DNA of 64,000 bases from Vibrio algicola (GCF_009601765.2 NZ_CP045699.1:62001-126000); one strand, 5' to 3'. Counted from the stretch's first letter, positions 10,649 to 22,638 are shown. The notes: generated by a model from the letters alone, not told the origin. Numbers and translations: made by a program.

Positions 10649-12163
10649 ATGCCCCCGTTCACTAATGAAAGCGATTTGCTTTACCTTTGCTTAATAGGTA
10701 TCACGATTCTGTCTATTTTGCTAATCGCATGGCTCCGATACGATCACAAAAATAAACTCACTCAAGCACAGCAAAATCACAATGGCGAAATCAATTTACT
10801 GCAACAAAGCATTCAACAGCTTCAACATCTTAATGGTGAGCATCAAAAAGAGTTGGAGCAATTAGATGTCGCGCGCGATAAGTCTGAGTTTGAGGCGCGT
10901 CAGGCGCATGGTCAATTAATGGCGGCCAATGAACGACTTGATCATTATCAGGTTTTACAACAAGAGATGCAGCAGAGCAAGCAATATATTGAGCAATTGC
11001 AATCTCAACTTAGTGACTATAAAGCGGCCAACCGAGAGCTCGAAGTGCGTCACTATGAATCGCAAAAAGCAGCGCAAGAGAAACTTCAGATATTAGAAAA
11101 AGCCGAACAAAGGCTTAAAGTTGAATTTGAAAGCCTAGCTAATCAATTGTTTGAAAGCAAAGTAAAAAGTGTCGATGAACAAAACAAATTAAGCTTAGAG
11201 GGCTTACTGTCGCCACTAAAAGAGCAGTTAACTGGATTCAAGCAACAAGTAGATACTAGCTTTAATCAAGAAGCTAAAGAACGTCACACCTTAGTGCATG
11301 AAATTCGTCACTTACAAAAACTGAATCAACAAATGGCGCAAGATGCGGTTAACTTAACCCAAGCGCTAAAAGGCGATAATAAACAGCAAGGTAATTGGGG
11401 CGAAGTGGTTCTCGCTAAAGTACTAAAAGACTCCGGTTTGCGAGAAGGGCATGAATACCTTACTCAAGTCAGTTTGAATCATGAAAGCGGTAAGCGTTAT
11501 CAGCCAGATGTCATTGTTAACTTACCGGAAAACAAGCAAGTAGTGATTGATTCCAAAATGACTTTAGTCGCTTTTGAGCGTTATTTTAATGGCGAAACCG
11601 ATACCGAGAAATCCAAAGCCATTAATGCCCATCTTCTTGCCATGCGCAGTCATATTAAATTACTCAGTCAAAAAGATTACCATCAACTGCAAGGGATCAC
11701 ATCGCTCGATTATGTGTTGATGTTTATCCCGATTGAGCCGGCGTTTCAGTTAGCAATGGAAGCGGATCCAAGTTTGGTTCGTGATGCGATGGAGCAGAAT
11801 ATTATTTTAGTGAGTCCAACCACATTGTTAGTCGCGTTACGTACCATCAGTAATTTGTGGCGTAATGAACGACAAAATCAGAATGCAAAATTAATTGCAG
11901 AACGCGCCAGTAAACTCTACGACAAAATGCGCTTATTTGTTGACGACATGCAAGCGGTTGGTAGTGCGTTGAGTCGTGCAGAATCGAGTTATCAAGGCGC
12001 AATGAACAAATTATCGTTAGGAAAGGGCAATCTTATTCGCCAAGCTGAAGGTTTTAGAAGTTTAGGGGTAGAAGTGAAAAAAGAGATTGCGCCTAATTTA
12101 GCAGAAATTGCGCAAAATGACTTTCACAATGACAGACAAGTGCTAGAGGATAAAGTAAACTAA
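10649..12163 (+). CDS. rmuC: DNA recombination protein RmuC
   Basis: RmuC is a membrane-anchored protein that limits inversions and recombination at short inverted repeats; its nuclease-like C-terminal domain is related to restriction endonuclease folds. The 504 residues begin with a membrane helix (about 9-27), then a long glutamine-rich coiled coil to about residue 190, then the RmuC domain with KGDNKQQGNWGE, YQPDVIVNLPENKQVVIDSKM and VLMFIPIEPAF. D and K in the VIDSK block fit the PD-(D/E)XK pattern. The ribosome site is AAGGA. It precedes the ubiquinone genes, as in E. coli. Confidence 0.95.
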   Translation: MPPFTNESDLLYLCLIGITILSILLIAWLRYDHKNKLTQAQQNHNGEINLLQQSIQQLQHLNGEHQKELEQLDVARDKSEFEARQAHGQLMAANERLDHYQVLQQEMQQSKQYIEQLQSQLSDYKAANRELEVRHYESQKAAQEKLQILEKAEQRLKVEFESLANQLFESKVKSVDEQNKLSLEGLLSPLKEQLTGFKQQVDTSFNQEAKERHTLVHEIRHLQKLNQQMAQDAVNLTQALKGDNKQQGNWGEVVLAKVLKDSGLREGHEYLTQVSLNHESGKRYQPDVIVNLPENKQVVIDSKMTLVAFERYFNGETDTEKSKAINAHLLAMRSHIKLLSQKDYHQLQGITSLDYVLMFIPIEPAFQLAMEADPSLVRDAMEQNIILVSPTTLLVALRTISNLWRNERQNQNAKLIAERASKLYDKMRLFVDDMQAVGSALSRAESSYQGAMNKLSLGKGNLIRQAEGFRSLGVEVKKEIAPNLAEIAQNDFHNDRQVLEDKVN

Positions 12164-12218
12164 CCGCTTCTTTATTGGCCCAGATTCGAGCTGAAATTAA
12201 CTAATCGACATAATCACG

Positions 12219-12998
12219 ATGGATAAGCAAGTGCAATCAGATAATTTAACGACTCAAGATGATACGACTCACTTTGGCTTCACGACTGTGGCAAAAGACA
12301 AAAAAGTAGAGAAAGTCGCGGAAGTGTTTCACTCTGTAGCGGCAAAGTACGACATTATGAATGATTTAATGTCGGTTGGTATTCACCGTTTATGGAAGCG
12401 CTTTACTATTGATTGCAGTGGTGTTCGCCCTGGGCATAAAGTTCTCGATTTGGCCGGTGGAACGGGTGATTTGACGGCTAAGTTCTCTCGTATTGTCGGC
12501 GATACCGGGCATGTTATTTTAGCTGATATCAATAACTCTATGCTCAATGTGGGGCGTGATAAATTACGCGACCTTGGAGTAGTGGGTAACGTGCATTATG
12601 TACAAGCTAATGCTGAAGAACTGCCATTTCCAGATGATCATTTTGATTGTATTACTATCGCTTTCGGCTTACGTAATGTAACCGATAAAGATAAAGCTCT
12701 GCGCTCAATGTTCCGAGTATTAAAACCTGGTGGTCGTTTGTTGGTGTTGGAGTTTTCAAAGCCCCAAATGCAGGCATTGTCGAAAGTGTATGATGCTTAT
12801 TCTTTCCATCTGTTACCGAAGATAGGTCAAGTGATTGCCAATGATGCCGATAGCTATCGTTACTTAGCTGAGTCTATCCGCATGCACCCAGATCAAGACA
12901 CATTGAAAGGTATGATGGATGAGGCCGGTTTTGAGCAAACCAGCTATTTCAATCTAACTGGTGGTATTGTTGCGCTGCACCGTGGTTATAAATTTTAA
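12219..12998 (+). CDS. ubiE: Ubiquinone/menaquinone C-methyltransferase UbiE
   Basis: UbiE is the SAM-dependent C-methyltransferase shared by ubiquinone and menaquinone synthesis. The SAM-binding loop [12 protein letters not shown] is near residues 74-85, and [13 protein letters not shown] and [13 protein letters not shown] are family signatures. It has 259 residues, slightly longer than the E. coli protein because of a polar N-terminus. It starts the ubiE-ubiJ-ubiB operon, with ubiJ only 9 bp downstream. Confidence 0.97.
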   Translation: MDKQVQSDNLTTQDDTTHFGFTTVAKDKKVEKVAEVFHSVAAKYDIMNDLMSVGIHRLWKRFTIDCSGVRPGHKVLDLAGGTGDLTAKFSRIVGDTGHVILADINNSMLNVGRDKLRDLGVVGNVHYVQANAEELPFPDDHFDCITIAFGLRNVTDKDKALRSMFRVLKPGGRLLVLEFSKPQMQALSKVYDAYSFHLLPKIGQVIANDADSYRYLAESIRMHPDQDTLKGMMDEAGFEQTSYFNLTGGIVALHRGYKF

Positions 12999-13007
12999 GG
13001 GGTAATT

Positions 13008-13613
13008 ATGCCATTTGAACCTTTAGTGACAGGTGTTATTGAAACGGCTCTTAATCGACTGATTCAAGATGATGTCCAATTTGTGCAACAAGTGGCTAGG
13101 CTGAAAGGCAAAGTTATTCATATACATTTACAAGATTTAGACCGAAACTTGATTTTTGTCTTTAGTCATCAAGTTGATATTTTAAGCCAGTATGAAGGGC
13201 AACCCGATTGCTATTTGAGCCTAAAACTAAGCACTTTACCAAAGCTGAAAGATCAATCTCGAATTACTCAATTAATTAAACAAGATCAATTAGTGCTTGA
13301 AGGTGATATTCAACTGGCTCAGAAATTTTCGCAACTTATCACTGATATTAAACCGGATATTGAAGAATGGATGTCACGAATAACCGGTGATGTTATCGCG
13401 CATACTGTGATTCAAGGTATTAAACAACCCGCGCAATGGTTACGTAATGAAGCGCAACTGCAACAACAACGCTTGGCTACAGTAATAACCGAAGAGTGGA
13501 AACTTGCCCCAAATGGTTTAGAAGTGGCTTGCTTTTGTGACCAAGTTGATGACGTGACCAGTTGTGTGGCTCGTCTTGAACAAAAAATGAATCAGTGGAT
13601 AGAGAAAACATGA
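13008..13613 (+). CDS. ubiJ: Ubiquinone biosynthesis accessory factor UbiJ
   Basis: UbiJ is a lipid-binding SCP2-domain protein that, with UbiK, supports the soluble multi-enzyme complex making ubiquinone. It has 201 residues and an N-terminal SCP2-like domain with the text [15 protein letters not shown] and a C-terminal helical segment. The assignment rests on its size, the SCP2-like part and its position between ubiE and ubiB. The ribosome site AAGGGG is clear. Its TGA stop overlaps the ubiB ATG in an ATGA arrangement, so the two are likely translationally coupled. Confidence 0.92.
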   Translation: MPFEPLVTGVIETALNRLIQDDVQFVQQVARLKGKVIHIHLQDLDRNLIFVFSHQVDILSQYEGQPDCYLSLKLSTLPKLKDQSRITQLIKQDQLVLEGDIQLAQKFSQLITDIKPDIEEWMSRITGDVIAHTVIQGIKQPAQWLRNEAQLQQQRLATVITEEWKLAPNGLEVACFCDQVDDVTSCVARLEQKMNQWIEKT

Positions 13614-15253
13614 CCTTAAATGAAATTCGTCGTCTGTATCGAATTACTAAGATTCAACTCGAATATGGCCTTGACGAGTTATTGCCAGATCACCACCTGA
13701 CTAAATACCCACGTTTGTTTAGAAAGATGTTATTTTGGTTACGTCCGAAGCATCAAGATAAGCTATTAGGTGATCGTCTGCGTTTGGCATTGCAAGAATT
13801 AGGGCCAGTGTGGATTAAGTTTGGTCAAATGATGTCAACACGTCGCGATTTGTTCCCCGACCATATCGCCGACCCTTTAGCGTTATTGCAAGATCAGGTT
13901 AGCCCGTTTGATGGACGGTTAGCTAAACAACAAATTGAACAGTCACTGGGTGGCCCAGTCGAACAATGGTTTGATGATTTTGATATCAATCCGCTTGCTT
14001 CTGCTTCCATTGCTCAGGTTCATACCGCGACAGTCAAAGCCACAGGACAAGAAATTGTACTTAAGGTGATCCGTCCTGATATTCGTCCTGTGATCGAAGC
14101 GGACCTAAAATTGATGTATCGCATGGCACATATTGTTGCCAAACTTATGCCAGATGCACGCCGTTTGAAGCCCGTTGAAGTGATAAAAGAATATGAAAGT
14201 ACTTTGGTTCATGAGCTTGATCTGCGTTGCGAAGCGGCTAATGCACTACAATTAAGACGTAACTTCTTAAATAGTGAAGATTTATACGTTCCTGATGTTC
14301 TTATGGACTTCAGCAGTGAGCACCTAATGGTGTCTGAGCGTATTTATGGCGTGCAGGTCTCCGATATTGCAACCTTGCAAACCAATGGCACCAATATGAA
14401 ACTATTGGCGGAAAAGGGCGTCACTGTCTTTTTTACTCAAGTATTTCGTGACAGCTTTTTCCATGCCGATATGCACCCGGGTAATGTTTTTGTTTCACAT
14501 GAAACACCGGAAAATCCATTATGGATTGGACTTGATTGCGGAATTGTCGGTACTTTAAATAATGAAGATAAGCGCTATTTAGCGGAAAACTTTTTAGCTT
14601 TCTTTAATCGTGATTATCGCCGAGTGGCCGAATTACATGTTGATTCGGGATGGGTTCCAATCGATACCAATGTCGTGGATTTTGAATCCGCGATTAGGAC
14701 GGTTTGTGAGCCTATTTTTGCCAAGCCATTATGTGAAATATCATTTGGTCATGTGTTGCTAAACCTCTTTAATACCGCACGCCGGTTTAATATGGAAGTT
14801 CAGCCACAATTAGTTTTATTGCAAAAAACCTTGTTATACGTAGAAGGGCTAGGACGACAACTTTATCCGCAGTTGGATTTATGGGAAACCGCAAAGCCGT
14901 TTCTTGAAAAATGGATGCTTGAACAAGTTGGGCCTAAAGCACTGCTCAATGCGGTTAAAGAGAAGGCGCCATTATGGGCTGAAAAATTGCCAGAATTGCC
15001 AGAACTCCTATACGAAACATTAAAGCGCAGTCGTGATATGGATCAAAAGGTCGCGCATCTCTATGACAGCTACGCGTTAAATAAACGCAAACAAGCCAAA
15101 GGTAAGTTTTTATTTGGCATTGGAGCCACATTAGTCGTATGCTCTGCCATATTACAATTGAGCACCAACCACTGGCATTCTGATTTGTCGATGGCTGGTG
15201 GTGTTATCGGCGTTCTTTTTTGGCTTGCGAGCTGGAAAGCGTATCGTCACTAA
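13610..15253 (+). CDS. ubiB: Ubiquinone biosynthesis kinase-like protein UbiB
   Basis: UbiB is an atypical kinase/ATPase of the ABC1/ADCK family, anchored in the inner membrane and needed for ubiquinone synthesis. The family KxGQ motif appears as [11 protein letters not shown] near residue 70; ASASIAQVH is the alanine-rich nucleotide loop, and HADMHPGN and GLDCGIVG are catalytic and metal-binding blocks. Two C-terminal membrane helices follow. I start at ATG 13610, overlapping ubiJ, which gives 547 residues, close to the E. coli protein. A near-perfect parS site lies in codons of the segment [10 protein letters not shown]. Confidence 0.97.
   Translation: MTLNEIRRLYRITKIQLEYGLDELLPDHHLTKYPRLFRKMLFWLRPKHQDKLLGDRLRLALQELGPVWIKFGQMMSTRRDLFPDHIADPLALLQDQVSPFDGRLAKQQIEQSLGGPVEQWFDDFDINPLASASIAQVHTATVKATGQEIVLKVIRPDIRPVIEADLKLMYRMAHIVAKLMPDARRLKPVEVIKEYESTLVHELDLRCEAANALQLRRNFLNSEDLYVPDVLMDFSSEHLMVSERIYGVQVSDIATLQTNGTNMKLLAEKGVTVFFTQVFRDSFFHADMHPGNVFVSHETPENPLWIGLDCGIVGTLNNEDKRYLAENFLAFFNRDYRRVAELHVDSGWVPIDTNVVDFESAIRTVCEPIFAKPLCEISFGHVLLNLFNTARRFNMEVQPQLVLLQKTLLYVEGLGRQLYPQLDLWETAKPFLEKWMLEQVGPKALLNAVKEKAPLWAEKLPELPELLYETLKRSRDMDQKVAHLYDSYALNKRKQAKGKFLFGIGATLVVCSAILQLSTNHWHSDLSMAGGVIGVLFWLASWKAYRH
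14491..14506. other. parS-like site with one mismatch, inside ubiB
   Basis: TGTTTCACATGAAACA differs from the parS consensus only at position 9 (A in place of G). It is read in the same codon frame as the thiE copy, giving V-S-H-E-T here and V-S-R-E-T there. ParB proteins often tolerate one mismatch, so this is a likely weaker site. Confidence 0.7.
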
Positions 15254-15263
15254 AATGTAAACC

Positions 15264-15290
15264 AAGCGCAGTATCATGTGCTTCTTTTTT
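15264..15290 (+). terminator. Weak terminator between ubiB and tatA
   Basis: aagcgca (15264-15270) pairs with tgtgctt (15277-15283), including one G-U pair, followed by CTTTTTT. It ends 24 bp before tatA, so it may partly separate the ubi and tat transcripts. Confidence 0.6.
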
Positions 15291-15314
15291 AATATCAGAC
15301 CCGAGGTAAATAAG

Positions 15315-15575
15315 ATGGGCGGAATCAGTATTTGGCAACTTTTAATCATTGCAGTGATCGTAGTACTTTTATTTGGTACTAAGAAACTACGAGGCATTGG
15401 TGGTGATTTAGGTTCAGCGGTTAAGGGCTTCAAAAAGGCCATGAGTGAAGAAGAAAATCAACCAGCAGCAAAGTCGAATGACAATGATGCCGATTTTGAT
15501 CCTAAATCAATTAACCAAGAAAAAACTGATGCATCGGTACAAACGGATGCAAAAAAAGAAAAAGAGCAGGGCTAA
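15315..15575 (+). CDS. tatA: Sec-independent translocase subunit TatA
   Basis: TatA oligomerises to form the pathway that carries folded twin-arginine proteins over the inner membrane. The N-terminal segment [20 protein letters not shown] is the membrane helix, followed by the family motif [24 protein letters not shown], an amphipathic helix, and an acidic, disordered tail. I chose ATG 15315 with GAGGT at 15303-15307; this gives 86 residues and removes a non-homologous 13-residue extension. It begins the tatABC operon, with tatB 3 bp downstream. Confidence 0.96.
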   Translation: MGGISIWQLLIIAVIVVLLFGTKKLRGIGGDLGSAVKGFKKAMSEEENQPAAKSNDNDADFDPKSINQEKTDASVQTDAKKEKEQG

Positions 15576-15578
15576 CTG

Positions 15579-16025
15579 GTGTTTGATATCGGTTTTTGGG
15601 AGCTGGTATTAATATCGGTTGTCGCCTTAGTGGTGCTCGGACCTGAGCGTTTGCCGCATGCGATTCGCAGTGTGACTAAGTTTATTAGCACTGCGAAAAA
15701 CATGGCGAACAGCGTTAAAGATGAGCTATCACAAGAACTTAAAATTCAAGAGTTACAAGACAATCTTCGCAAAGCAGAAAATATGGGGATGAAAGATTTA
15801 TCACCAGAGCTGCAATCCTCAATTGAGGCATTAAAACAGGCCGCACAAGACGTGCAACGGCCTTATGCGAAAGATAAGAATGAAGAAACTCAACCAATGA
15901 CCAAGGCAGATGATGTCGCATCACAGGATGTGAATAAGGCCATAAATGAGACAGCAACGGAAAGCAAAACTATCGACGTAGAGAAAGCAGAGGCGAGTAA
16001 AGCTGATGTGAATAAAACGCCATAG
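15579..16025 (+). CDS. tatB: Sec-independent translocase subunit TatB
   Basis: TatB works with TatC as the receptor for twin-arginine signal peptides. [25 protein letters not shown] is the typical TatB start, with the membrane helix, the conserved glutamate and the hinge GPERLP; an amphipathic helix and a polar tail rich in charged residues and alanine follow. Translation uses a GTG start at 15579, 3 bp after the tatA stop. The protein has 148 residues. The tail is weakly conserved and not informative. Confidence 0.95.
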   Translation: MFDIGFWELVLISVVALVVLGPERLPHAIRSVTKFISTAKNMANSVKDELSQELKIQELQDNLRKAENMGMKDLSPELQSSIEALKQAAQDVQRPYAKDKNEETQPMTKADDVASQDVNKAINETATESKTIDVEKAEASKADVNKTP

Positions 16026-16042
16026 AAATAGTCTTTCAATGT

Positions 16043-16068
16043 CGCCTAGACTCCGTATGAGCTAGGCG
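16043..16068 (+). other. Hairpin between tatB and tatC
   Basis: cgcctag (16043-16049) pairs with ctaggcg (16062-16068), and an inner CTC/GAG pairing extends it around loop CGTAT with one bulged A. There is no T-run, and tatC begins 20 bp later, so it is not a classic terminator. It may be an RNA stability or processing element that tunes the tatC share of the operon message. Confidence 0.55.
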
Positions 16069-16088
16069 TCCCATTATTGAGGTTTTAC

Positions 16089-16871
16089 ATGTCCACAGAA
16101 CAACAAGCTCAACCGCTGATCACGCATCTTCTTGAGCTTCGAAATAGAATTTTAAAAGCGCTCGCTTCTATCCTAATTATCTTTATTGCGATCGTTTGGT
16201 TTTCTAGTCAAATCTATGAATTTGTTTCCGCACCTTTGATCAGTCGCCTACCAGCAGGTGGCAGCATGATTGCAACGGATGTGGCTTCGCCTTTCTTTAC
16301 GCCATTAAAATTGACACTGACGGTAGCGGTCTTTATTGCCGTACCTTTTGTGTTGTATCAAATCTGGGCTTTTGTTGCGCCTGGTTTGTATAAGCATGAA
16401 CGTCGCTTAATTGCACCATTGTTATTTTCAAGTTCATTGCTATTTTATTGTGGTGTGGCATTTGCTTATTATGTGGTATTCCCGCTGATTTTCTCTTTCT
16501 TCACTGCGATAACGCTTGGAGGGGTTGAATTTGCTACTGACATATCCAGTTATCTAGACTTTGTATTATCACTGTTTATGGCGTTCGGGATCGCGTTTGA
16601 AGTACCGGTGGCCATTATTCTATTATGCTGGACCGGCGCGACCGATGCTAAAACCTTATCTGAAAAGCGCCCTTATGTGGTGGTTATCGCTTTTGTGGTT
16701 GGAATGTTGCTCACTCCTCCTGATATGGTCTCGCAAACCTTACTGGCAGTGCCTATGTGTATTCTGTTTGAGATCGGTTTGTTCTTCTCTCGTTTCTATA
16801 CTCGCCCGAGTGAGGATGACGATGAGACCGAAGATGACGAAGACCAAGAGACATCAGCGAAAGCGGACTAA
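16089..16871 (+). CDS. tatC: Sec-independent translocase subunit TatC
   Basis: TatC is the polytopic core of the twin-arginine receptor. It has six predicted membrane helices and the family blocks [13 protein letters not shown] near the N-terminus and [20 protein letters not shown], with the signal-peptide-binding glutamate region. The tail is very acidic (many D and E residues from about 243). The start at ATG 16089 has TGAGG 6 bp upstream and gives 260 residues; a TTG four codons earlier is in frame but less likely. A strong terminator follows. Confidence 0.96.
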   Translation: MSTEQQAQPLITHLLELRNRILKALASILIIFIAIVWFSSQIYEFVSAPLISRLPAGGSMIATDVASPFFTPLKLTLTVAVFIAVPFVLYQIWAFVAPGLYKHERRLIAPLLFSSSLLFYCGVAFAYYVVFPLIFSFFTAITLGGVEFATDISSYLDFVLSLFMAFGIAFEVPVAIILLCWTGATDAKTLSEKRPYVVVIAFVVGMLLTPPDMVSQTLLAVPMCILFEIGLFFSRFYTRPSEDDDETEDDEDQETSAKAD

Positions 16872-16902
16872 ATCGAGTCGTTGTTTCCGATATAGTATTA
16901 AT

Positions 16903-16937
16903 AAAAAACGCGATACTTCAAAAGTATCGCGTTTTTT
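16903..16937. terminator. Bidirectional terminator between tatC and tatD
   Basis: A 16 bp perfect stem, starting with an A-run and ending with a T-run (16903-16918 with 16922-16937), separates convergent tatC and tatD. A-rich and T-rich ends make it work on both strands. Confidence 0.93.
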
Positions 16938-16986
16938 ATTGCCGACAATTTAGCTTTAGCCGAGAATCAAAATAGTCGAGTTGGCT

Positions 16987-17751
16987 TTATTTGAGATTAA
17001 ATAACTGCTGAGTGTTAAGGCGGGTGATGGCCGAAACTTGCTCGACGGAGATCTCACGTAAATCGGCAATACGCTGAGCAACTAATGCCATAAACGAAGG
17101 CTCATTACGTTTGCCGCGATGTGGCGTTGGGGCGAGGTAAGGGCAGTCGGTTTCTAAAATAACAAAATCTAAATCCAGATGAGGAATAACCTTATCCATG
17201 CCGCCGTTCTTAAAGGTCGATACACCGCCTAAGCCTAAATGAAAGCCCAGTTGGTTAATTGCATTGGCTTGTTCAATGGTTCCGCCGAAACAATGAAAAA
17301 CGCCGCGCAGAGAGCCATCCTGTTCTTGCTGTAGTATCTCTAAAGTTTGATCAATTGAATCGCGAGTGTGGATCACCACCGGCAAGTTAAGCTCTTTGGC
17401 CCATTGTAATTGAGTGCGAAAAGCCAATTCTTGTTGTTGCTGGTAGGTTTTATCCCAATAGAGATCAATCCCAATCTCACCAACGGCAATAAATTGATGC
17501 TGGTTAAACCATTGACGGATCACCGCTAAGTCTTGCTCGATATTGTCGTTCACATAACAAGGGTGCAGTCCCATCATTGAGTGACAGATATCGGGATAAC
17601 GCGCTTGAGTGGCGAGCATAGGTGCAATCGAATCGAGATCGATATTTGGCAATAAAATCTTGTTAATTCCAACCGCAAGAGCACGTTGTACCACTTGGTC
17701 GCGGTCATCATCAAATTCAGTCGCGTAAATATGGGCGTGGCTATCAATCAT
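16987..17751 (-). CDS. tatD: TatD-family metal-dependent deoxyribonuclease
   Basis: This is a TIM-barrel hydrolase of the TatD family, with 3'-5' exonuclease activity on DNA in studied members. Metal-binding blocks are DSHAHIY near the N-terminus, VGEIGIDLYWD, VIHTRDS, HCFGG and ETDCPYLAP. The chosen ATG at 17751 gives 254 residues; a TTG two codons earlier is also in frame. It lies next to the tat genes as in E. coli, but on the opposite strand. The family has paralogues (YcfH, YjjV), so the symbol rests on context. Confidence 0.88.
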   Translation of the reverse strand: MIDSHAHIYATEFDDDRDQVVQRALAVGINKILLPNIDLDSIAPMLATQARYPDICHSMMGLHPCYVNDNIEQDLAVIRQWFNQHQFIAVGEIGIDLYWDKTYQQQQELAFRTQLQWAKELNLPVVIHTRDSIDQTLEILQQEQDGSLRGVFHCFGGTIEQANAINQLGFHLGLGGVSTFKNGGMDKVIPHLDLDFVILETDCPYLAPTPHRGKRNEPSFMALVAQRIADLREISVEQVSAITRLNTQQLFNLK

Positions 17752-17860
17752 AATCAACTCAGTAAAGATGTGGTCTGTGCAGTATAAACGACCGTGAGAT
17801 AATCGTCACATCGATTAGACTTCATTTAGTTGGTAACTTGAGAGGTCGTCACTTCAATAG

Positions 17861-18997
<1,137 letters not shown>

Positions 18998-19049
18998 AAA
19001 TGTTCTGCGTATTTAATTTCGCTTGATCATTAAATTTATGGAATTGATA

Positions 19050-19080
19050 TAAAAATGGAGCCAGTTAGGCTCCATTTTTT
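19050..19080. terminator. Bidirectional terminator between hemB and gppA
   Basis: The stem aaaaatggagcc / ggctccattttt around loop AGTTA, with T-run on the plus strand and A-run at the other end, sits between convergent hemB and gppA. Confidence 0.93.
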
Positions 19081-19097
19081 ATTGAAAATAACCTAGA

Positions 19098-20624
19098 TTA
19101 AATCAAATCGATAATTAACGGCCAACCAATATCGGTTTGACGATTGGCTTCTAACTCAAGCTCGGCATAAGTGAGTGGATTAACCTCAAGCCAAGCCTGT
19201 GAGATAGAGAGGGTCATCGCGTCACCATTGGCGCTGAGTGTTACTAAAGGTTGTAAATCAACATCACGCCGATGAGTGAGCAATACCGCAAGGCGTAATA
19301 TCCTTAATAGTCGCTTACTGCTTTGGTTCGAAAGGGCGTGTTGCTCCGGCAATGAGGTGAGCTGTTCGCGGTAACGACGGATCCACTCTGCCAGTAAATG
19401 CTTTTGCGCGCGAGTAAAGCCGGGTAGATCTAAATGTTGAATAAGATAGGCACCATGCTCGCCGCCTTTTTTAAAATCGATACTTAAACCAATTTCATGT
19501 AACTCTGCCGCTGATTGCAGTAAAAATGGCGCTTGAGCTTCACTAATCCAGAGCAGAGGATCTTGCCTTTGGGCTGCGTGAGCTTGATTAGGCTGGCACT
19601 GCGCGAGTAATTGTAAAGCAGTTTTTGCCACTTGATTCGCATAATGGATATCGACTTGATAACGTTTTTGAACGCTATCAATGGTACGTTGACGAATATC
19701 GGAGTGTCGCATTTCACTGATCATTTCATACACTAAACCTTCACGCAGTGCGCCACCGGCTAAGGTCATTGATTCGATCTTTAAACTTTCAAAAATAGCG
19801 ATCAGAATAGAAAGCCCACTTGGGAACACTAAGGCTCGCTCTAAGGTTAAACCTTCAATATCTAATTCTTCTAAATGCGACGCAGCCATCGCCTGTTTTT
19901 GTAAGCGCTTAAGCTTAGGAAGGGTGATCACTTCATCCATGCCCTGTGCGAGCATGATCTCTTGTAGAGCTTGTACGGTACCACTGGCACCGACGCATAC
20001 ATCCCAACCGAGTTGAGTGTATTTGGCTAAAATAGGTTGTAGAGTGGCTTTTGCAGCGTTAATCGCATTATCGAAATTATGTTGGGTTAATTGGCGATCA
20101 TGGAAATAATGATCGAGCCAAGTGACACAGCCCATCGATAGGCTGATTAATGCTTGGGTTTTAAATTCTTTGCCTATGATTAGTTCGGTACTGGCTCCGC
20201 CAATATCAACCACCAAGCGACGACCTAGACCGCCAGAAGTATGGGCGACACCTTTATAAATGGTCGCAGCTTCTTCTTGGCCTGAAATAATCTCAATGTT
20301 ATGACCAAGTATTTGATTGGCCTGACGCAGAAAAACATCCACGTTGGTAGCAGAGCGTAATGCTGCCGTGCCAACAATGCGAATGTTTTCGGCTGGTATA
20401 TCTTGTAGGCGCTCAGAAAATAAGTTCAAGCAGTCCCATCCGCGTTGCATCGCTTCTTGGCTTAGTTGATTATTTTTATCTAACCCATTAGCCAGACGCA
20501 CTTTACGCTTAATTTTTGCCATCGTTTGCACGCTACCGTCGATATGACGGACCACTAACATGTGAAAACTATTCGAACCAAGATCGATAGCGGCGTAAAG
20601 TGGTGATGAAACTGCTGTACTCAT
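19098..20624 (-). CDS. gppA: Exopolyphosphatase / pppGpp phosphohydrolase GppA
   Basis: This is a Ppx/GppA-family enzyme that converts pppGpp to ppGpp and may also degrade polyphosphate. It has an ASKHA ATPase fold: [14 protein letters not shown] near residue 11, [11 protein letters not shown] near 142 and a C-terminal HD-like helical domain. The protein has 508 residues. GppA and Ppx are hard to separate by sequence; the position just downstream of rhlB on the same strand matches gppA in E. coli. It lies 49 bp after rhlB, so the two are probably cotranscribed. Confidence 0.92.
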   Translation of the reverse strand: MSTAVSSPLYAAIDLGSNSFHMLVVRHIDGSVQTMAKIKRKVRLANGLDKNNQLSQEAMQRGWDCLNLFSERLQDIPAENIRIVGTAALRSATNVDVFLRQANQILGHNIEIISGQEEAATIYKGVAHTSGGLGRRLVVDIGGASTELIIGKEFKTQALISLSMGCVTWLDHYFHDRQLTQHNFDNAINAAKATLQPILAKYTQLGWDVCVGASGTVQALQEIMLAQGMDEVITLPKLKRLQKQAMAASHLEELDIEGLTLERALVFPSGLSILIAIFESLKIESMTLAGGALREGLVYEMISEMRHSDIRQRTIDSVQKRYQVDIHYANQVAKTALQLLAQCQPNQAHAAQRQDPLLWISEAQAPFLLQSAAELHEIGLSIDFKKGGEHGAYLIQHLDLPGFTRAQKHLLAEWIRRYREQLTSLPEQHALSNQSSKRLLRILRLAVLLTHRRDVDLQPLVTLSANGDAMTLSISQAWLEVNPLTYAELELEANRQTDIGWPLIIDLI

Positions 20625-20673
20625 AAATCAATCACACCTTTTTGTGGTAGCTTATCTATTACTACCTAACTGA

Positions 20674-21984
20674 TTAACTACGTGGTTGGCGTGGTGGACG
20701 ACGATTATTGTTACGTGCACCATTATTACGATTCGAACCACGAGCGCCGCCGGTATTGGTACGACGATTTGTTTGTGGACGACGTTGCAAGCGTAATGCG
20801 GTTGGTAATTCTGTCAATAAAGCATCGGCATCATATTCTGACATTGGGATCGAGTGCTCAATGTACTCTTCAATCGCAGGCAGATTAATGGCGTAATCTT
20901 CACAGGCAAAACTAATGGATGAACCACTTGCACCAGCGCGACCAGTACGACCAATTCGGTGTACGTAATCTTCAGCATCATCAGGCAGATCAAAGTTAAA
21001 GACATGAGTTACTGCAGGAATGTGTAATCCACGCGCCGCCACATCGGTGGCAACTAAGAAATCCACATCACCACGCGTAAATTCATCTAAGATACGCTCA
21101 CGTTTTTTCTGTGGTACATCACCAGTTAACAATCCAACACGATGTCCATCAGCTGCGAGGTGACCCCAAACTGATTCACATTTGTATTTAGTGTTAGCAA
21201 AAATGATCGCACGCTCTGGCCATTCTTCTTCAATTAATGTTTGAAGTAACGCCATTTTGTGTTCATTGGATGGGTAGAACAACTCTTCCTTAATGTTAAC
21301 CCCAGTTTTTGTTTCATCTTCAACCACAACATGCTCAGGATTGTGCATGTGCTCAAAGGCTAATTCTTGTACGCGGTAAGACAGCGTGGCAGAAAACAGC
21401 ATGTTAAGACGATCTTTCGGCTCAGGCATGCGGCGGAACAAGAAACGGATATCTTTAATAAAGCCAAGATCGAACATGCGATCGGCTTCATCTAATACCA
21501 CAGCTTGAATGCTATTTAAATCGAAGACTTTCTGTTTGTAGAAGTCAATAATACGACCACAAGTCCCGATTAAAATATCCACACCGTCTTGCAGCTTAGT
21601 TAATTGCTTATCATAGCTTTCGCCACCGTAAGCTAAACCCGCTTTTAGACCTGTCGTGCCAATCAGACCTTCAGCATCATTGTAGATCTGGATCGCAAGT
21701 TCGCGAGTCGGAGCCATAATGATAGCGCGAGGGCTGGTTTTAGCACGGCCTTCTGGAGCTTCAGTTGTGAGTAGGTGATTAAAAGTAGCAGTAAGAAACG
21801 CGAGCGTTTTACCTGTACCCGTTTGGGCTTGGCCTGCAATGTCTTGGCCGGTGAGCAGTACCGGCAACGCCAAGGCTTGGATAGGGGTACAAAACTCAAA
21901 CCCTTTTTTATCCAATCCTTCAATGACTTGGGGTAATAAATCCAAGTCGGCGAATTTTTGCTCTGTGATATGTGTCTTCTTCAT
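20674..21984 (-). CDS. rhlB: ATP-dependent RNA helicase RhlB
   Basis: RhlB is the DEAD-box helicase of the RNA degradosome; it unwinds structured RNA for RNase E and polynucleotide phosphorylase. Motifs in order are the Q motif ([11 protein letters not shown]), [60 protein letters not shown] and [10 protein letters not shown]. The C-terminal tail is rich in arginine, asparagine and glycine, which binds RNA. It has 436 residues. It is divergent from trxA across 113 bp, as in E. coli. Confidence 0.98.
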   Translation of the reverse strand: MKKTHITEQKFADLDLLPQVIEGLDKKGFEFCTPIQALALPVLLTGQDIAGQAQTGTGKTLAFLTATFNHLLTTEAPEGRAKTSPRAIIMAPTRELAIQIYNDAEGLIGTTGLKAGLAYGGESYDKQLTKLQDGVDILIGTCGRIIDFYKQKVFDLNSIQAVVLDEADRMFDLGFIKDIRFLFRRMPEPKDRLNMLFSATLSYRVQELAFEHMHNPEHVVVEDETKTGVNIKEELFYPSNEHKMALLQTLIEEEWPERAIIFANTKYKCESVWGHLAADGHRVGLLTGDVPQKKRERILDEFTRGDVDFLVATDVAARGLHIPAVTHVFNFDLPDDAEDYVHRIGRTGRAGASGSSISFACEDYAINLPAIEEYIEHSIPMSEYDADALLTELPTALRLQRRPQTNRRTNTGGARGSNRNNGARNNNRRPPRQPRS

Positions 21985-22097
21985 AGCTATAGAATATCAG
22001 CTTAAGCTTGCAATACGAAAGTAAATCCATTCCAATAGGGAATCTAATTGCTGGTTATCATCCAACCAGCTCATAAAAGTAGACATTGGAGTGCAAG

Positions 22098-22424
22098 ATG
22101 AGTGACAAGATTATGCAGCTTTCTGACGAAGGTTTCGAGAACGATGTAATCAAAGCTGCTGGTCCAGTTCTAGTCGATTTCTGGGCAGAATGGTGTGGTC
22201 CTTGTAAAATGATTGCCCCAATTCTTGATGAAATTGCCGATGAATATGAAGGCAAGTTGACGATTGGTAAGTTAAACATCGATCAAAATGCAGGAACGCC
22301 ACCAAAATTTGGTATTCGTGGTATTCCAACATTGCTGCTCTTTAAAGACGGCAGTGTTGCTGCAACCAAAGTTGGCGCGTTATCAAAAACTCAATTAAAA
22401 GAGTTTTTAGATGCCAACCTATAA
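22098..22424 (+). CDS. trxA: Thioredoxin 1
   Basis: Thioredoxin reduces protein disulfides in the cytosol, for example in ribonucleotide reductase and methionine sulfoxide reductase. The active site WCGPC is at residues 32-36 and the cis-proline segment is [11 protein letters not shown]. It has 108 residues. I chose ATG 22098 with GGAG at 22088-22091. A terminator follows, and rho comes next in the same direction. Confidence 0.98.
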   Translation: MSDKIMQLSDEGFENDVIKAAGPVLVDFWAEWCGPCKMIAPILDEIADEYEGKLTIGKLNIDQNAGTPPKFGIRGIPTLLLFKDGSVAATKVGALSKTQLKEFLDANL

Positions 22425-22453
22425 TTAATTTTTATATGATTAATTAATACCTA

Positions 22454-22489
22454 ACCGCAGATAATGATGTTATTTGCGGTTTTGTATTT
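22454..22489 (+). terminator. Terminator after trxA
   Basis: accgcagataa (22454-22464) pairs with ttatttgcggt (22470-22480), with one G-U pair, followed by a T-rich tract. It separates trxA from rho. The remaining 150 bp up to rho form the rho leader, a region known in E. coli to carry Rho-dependent autoregulation; no distinct motif is visible here. Confidence 0.85.
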
Positions 22490-22638
22490 TTTAAAAGCTA
22501 GACTAGTCTTAAGTTTAGTGATAATTTATCGGACGTTAAATATACAGCTTTTCATTTCATGGCCGATCCTTAAGGTCATACCTATCTTATAAACCACCAA
22601 TACAGAATCCTATTTTGACAAAACAAGCATCCACCACA

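Noticed and set aside
22615-22638. TTG start for rho eight codons upstream
   Set aside because: ATG 22639 gives exactly the E. coli length and conserved N-terminus.
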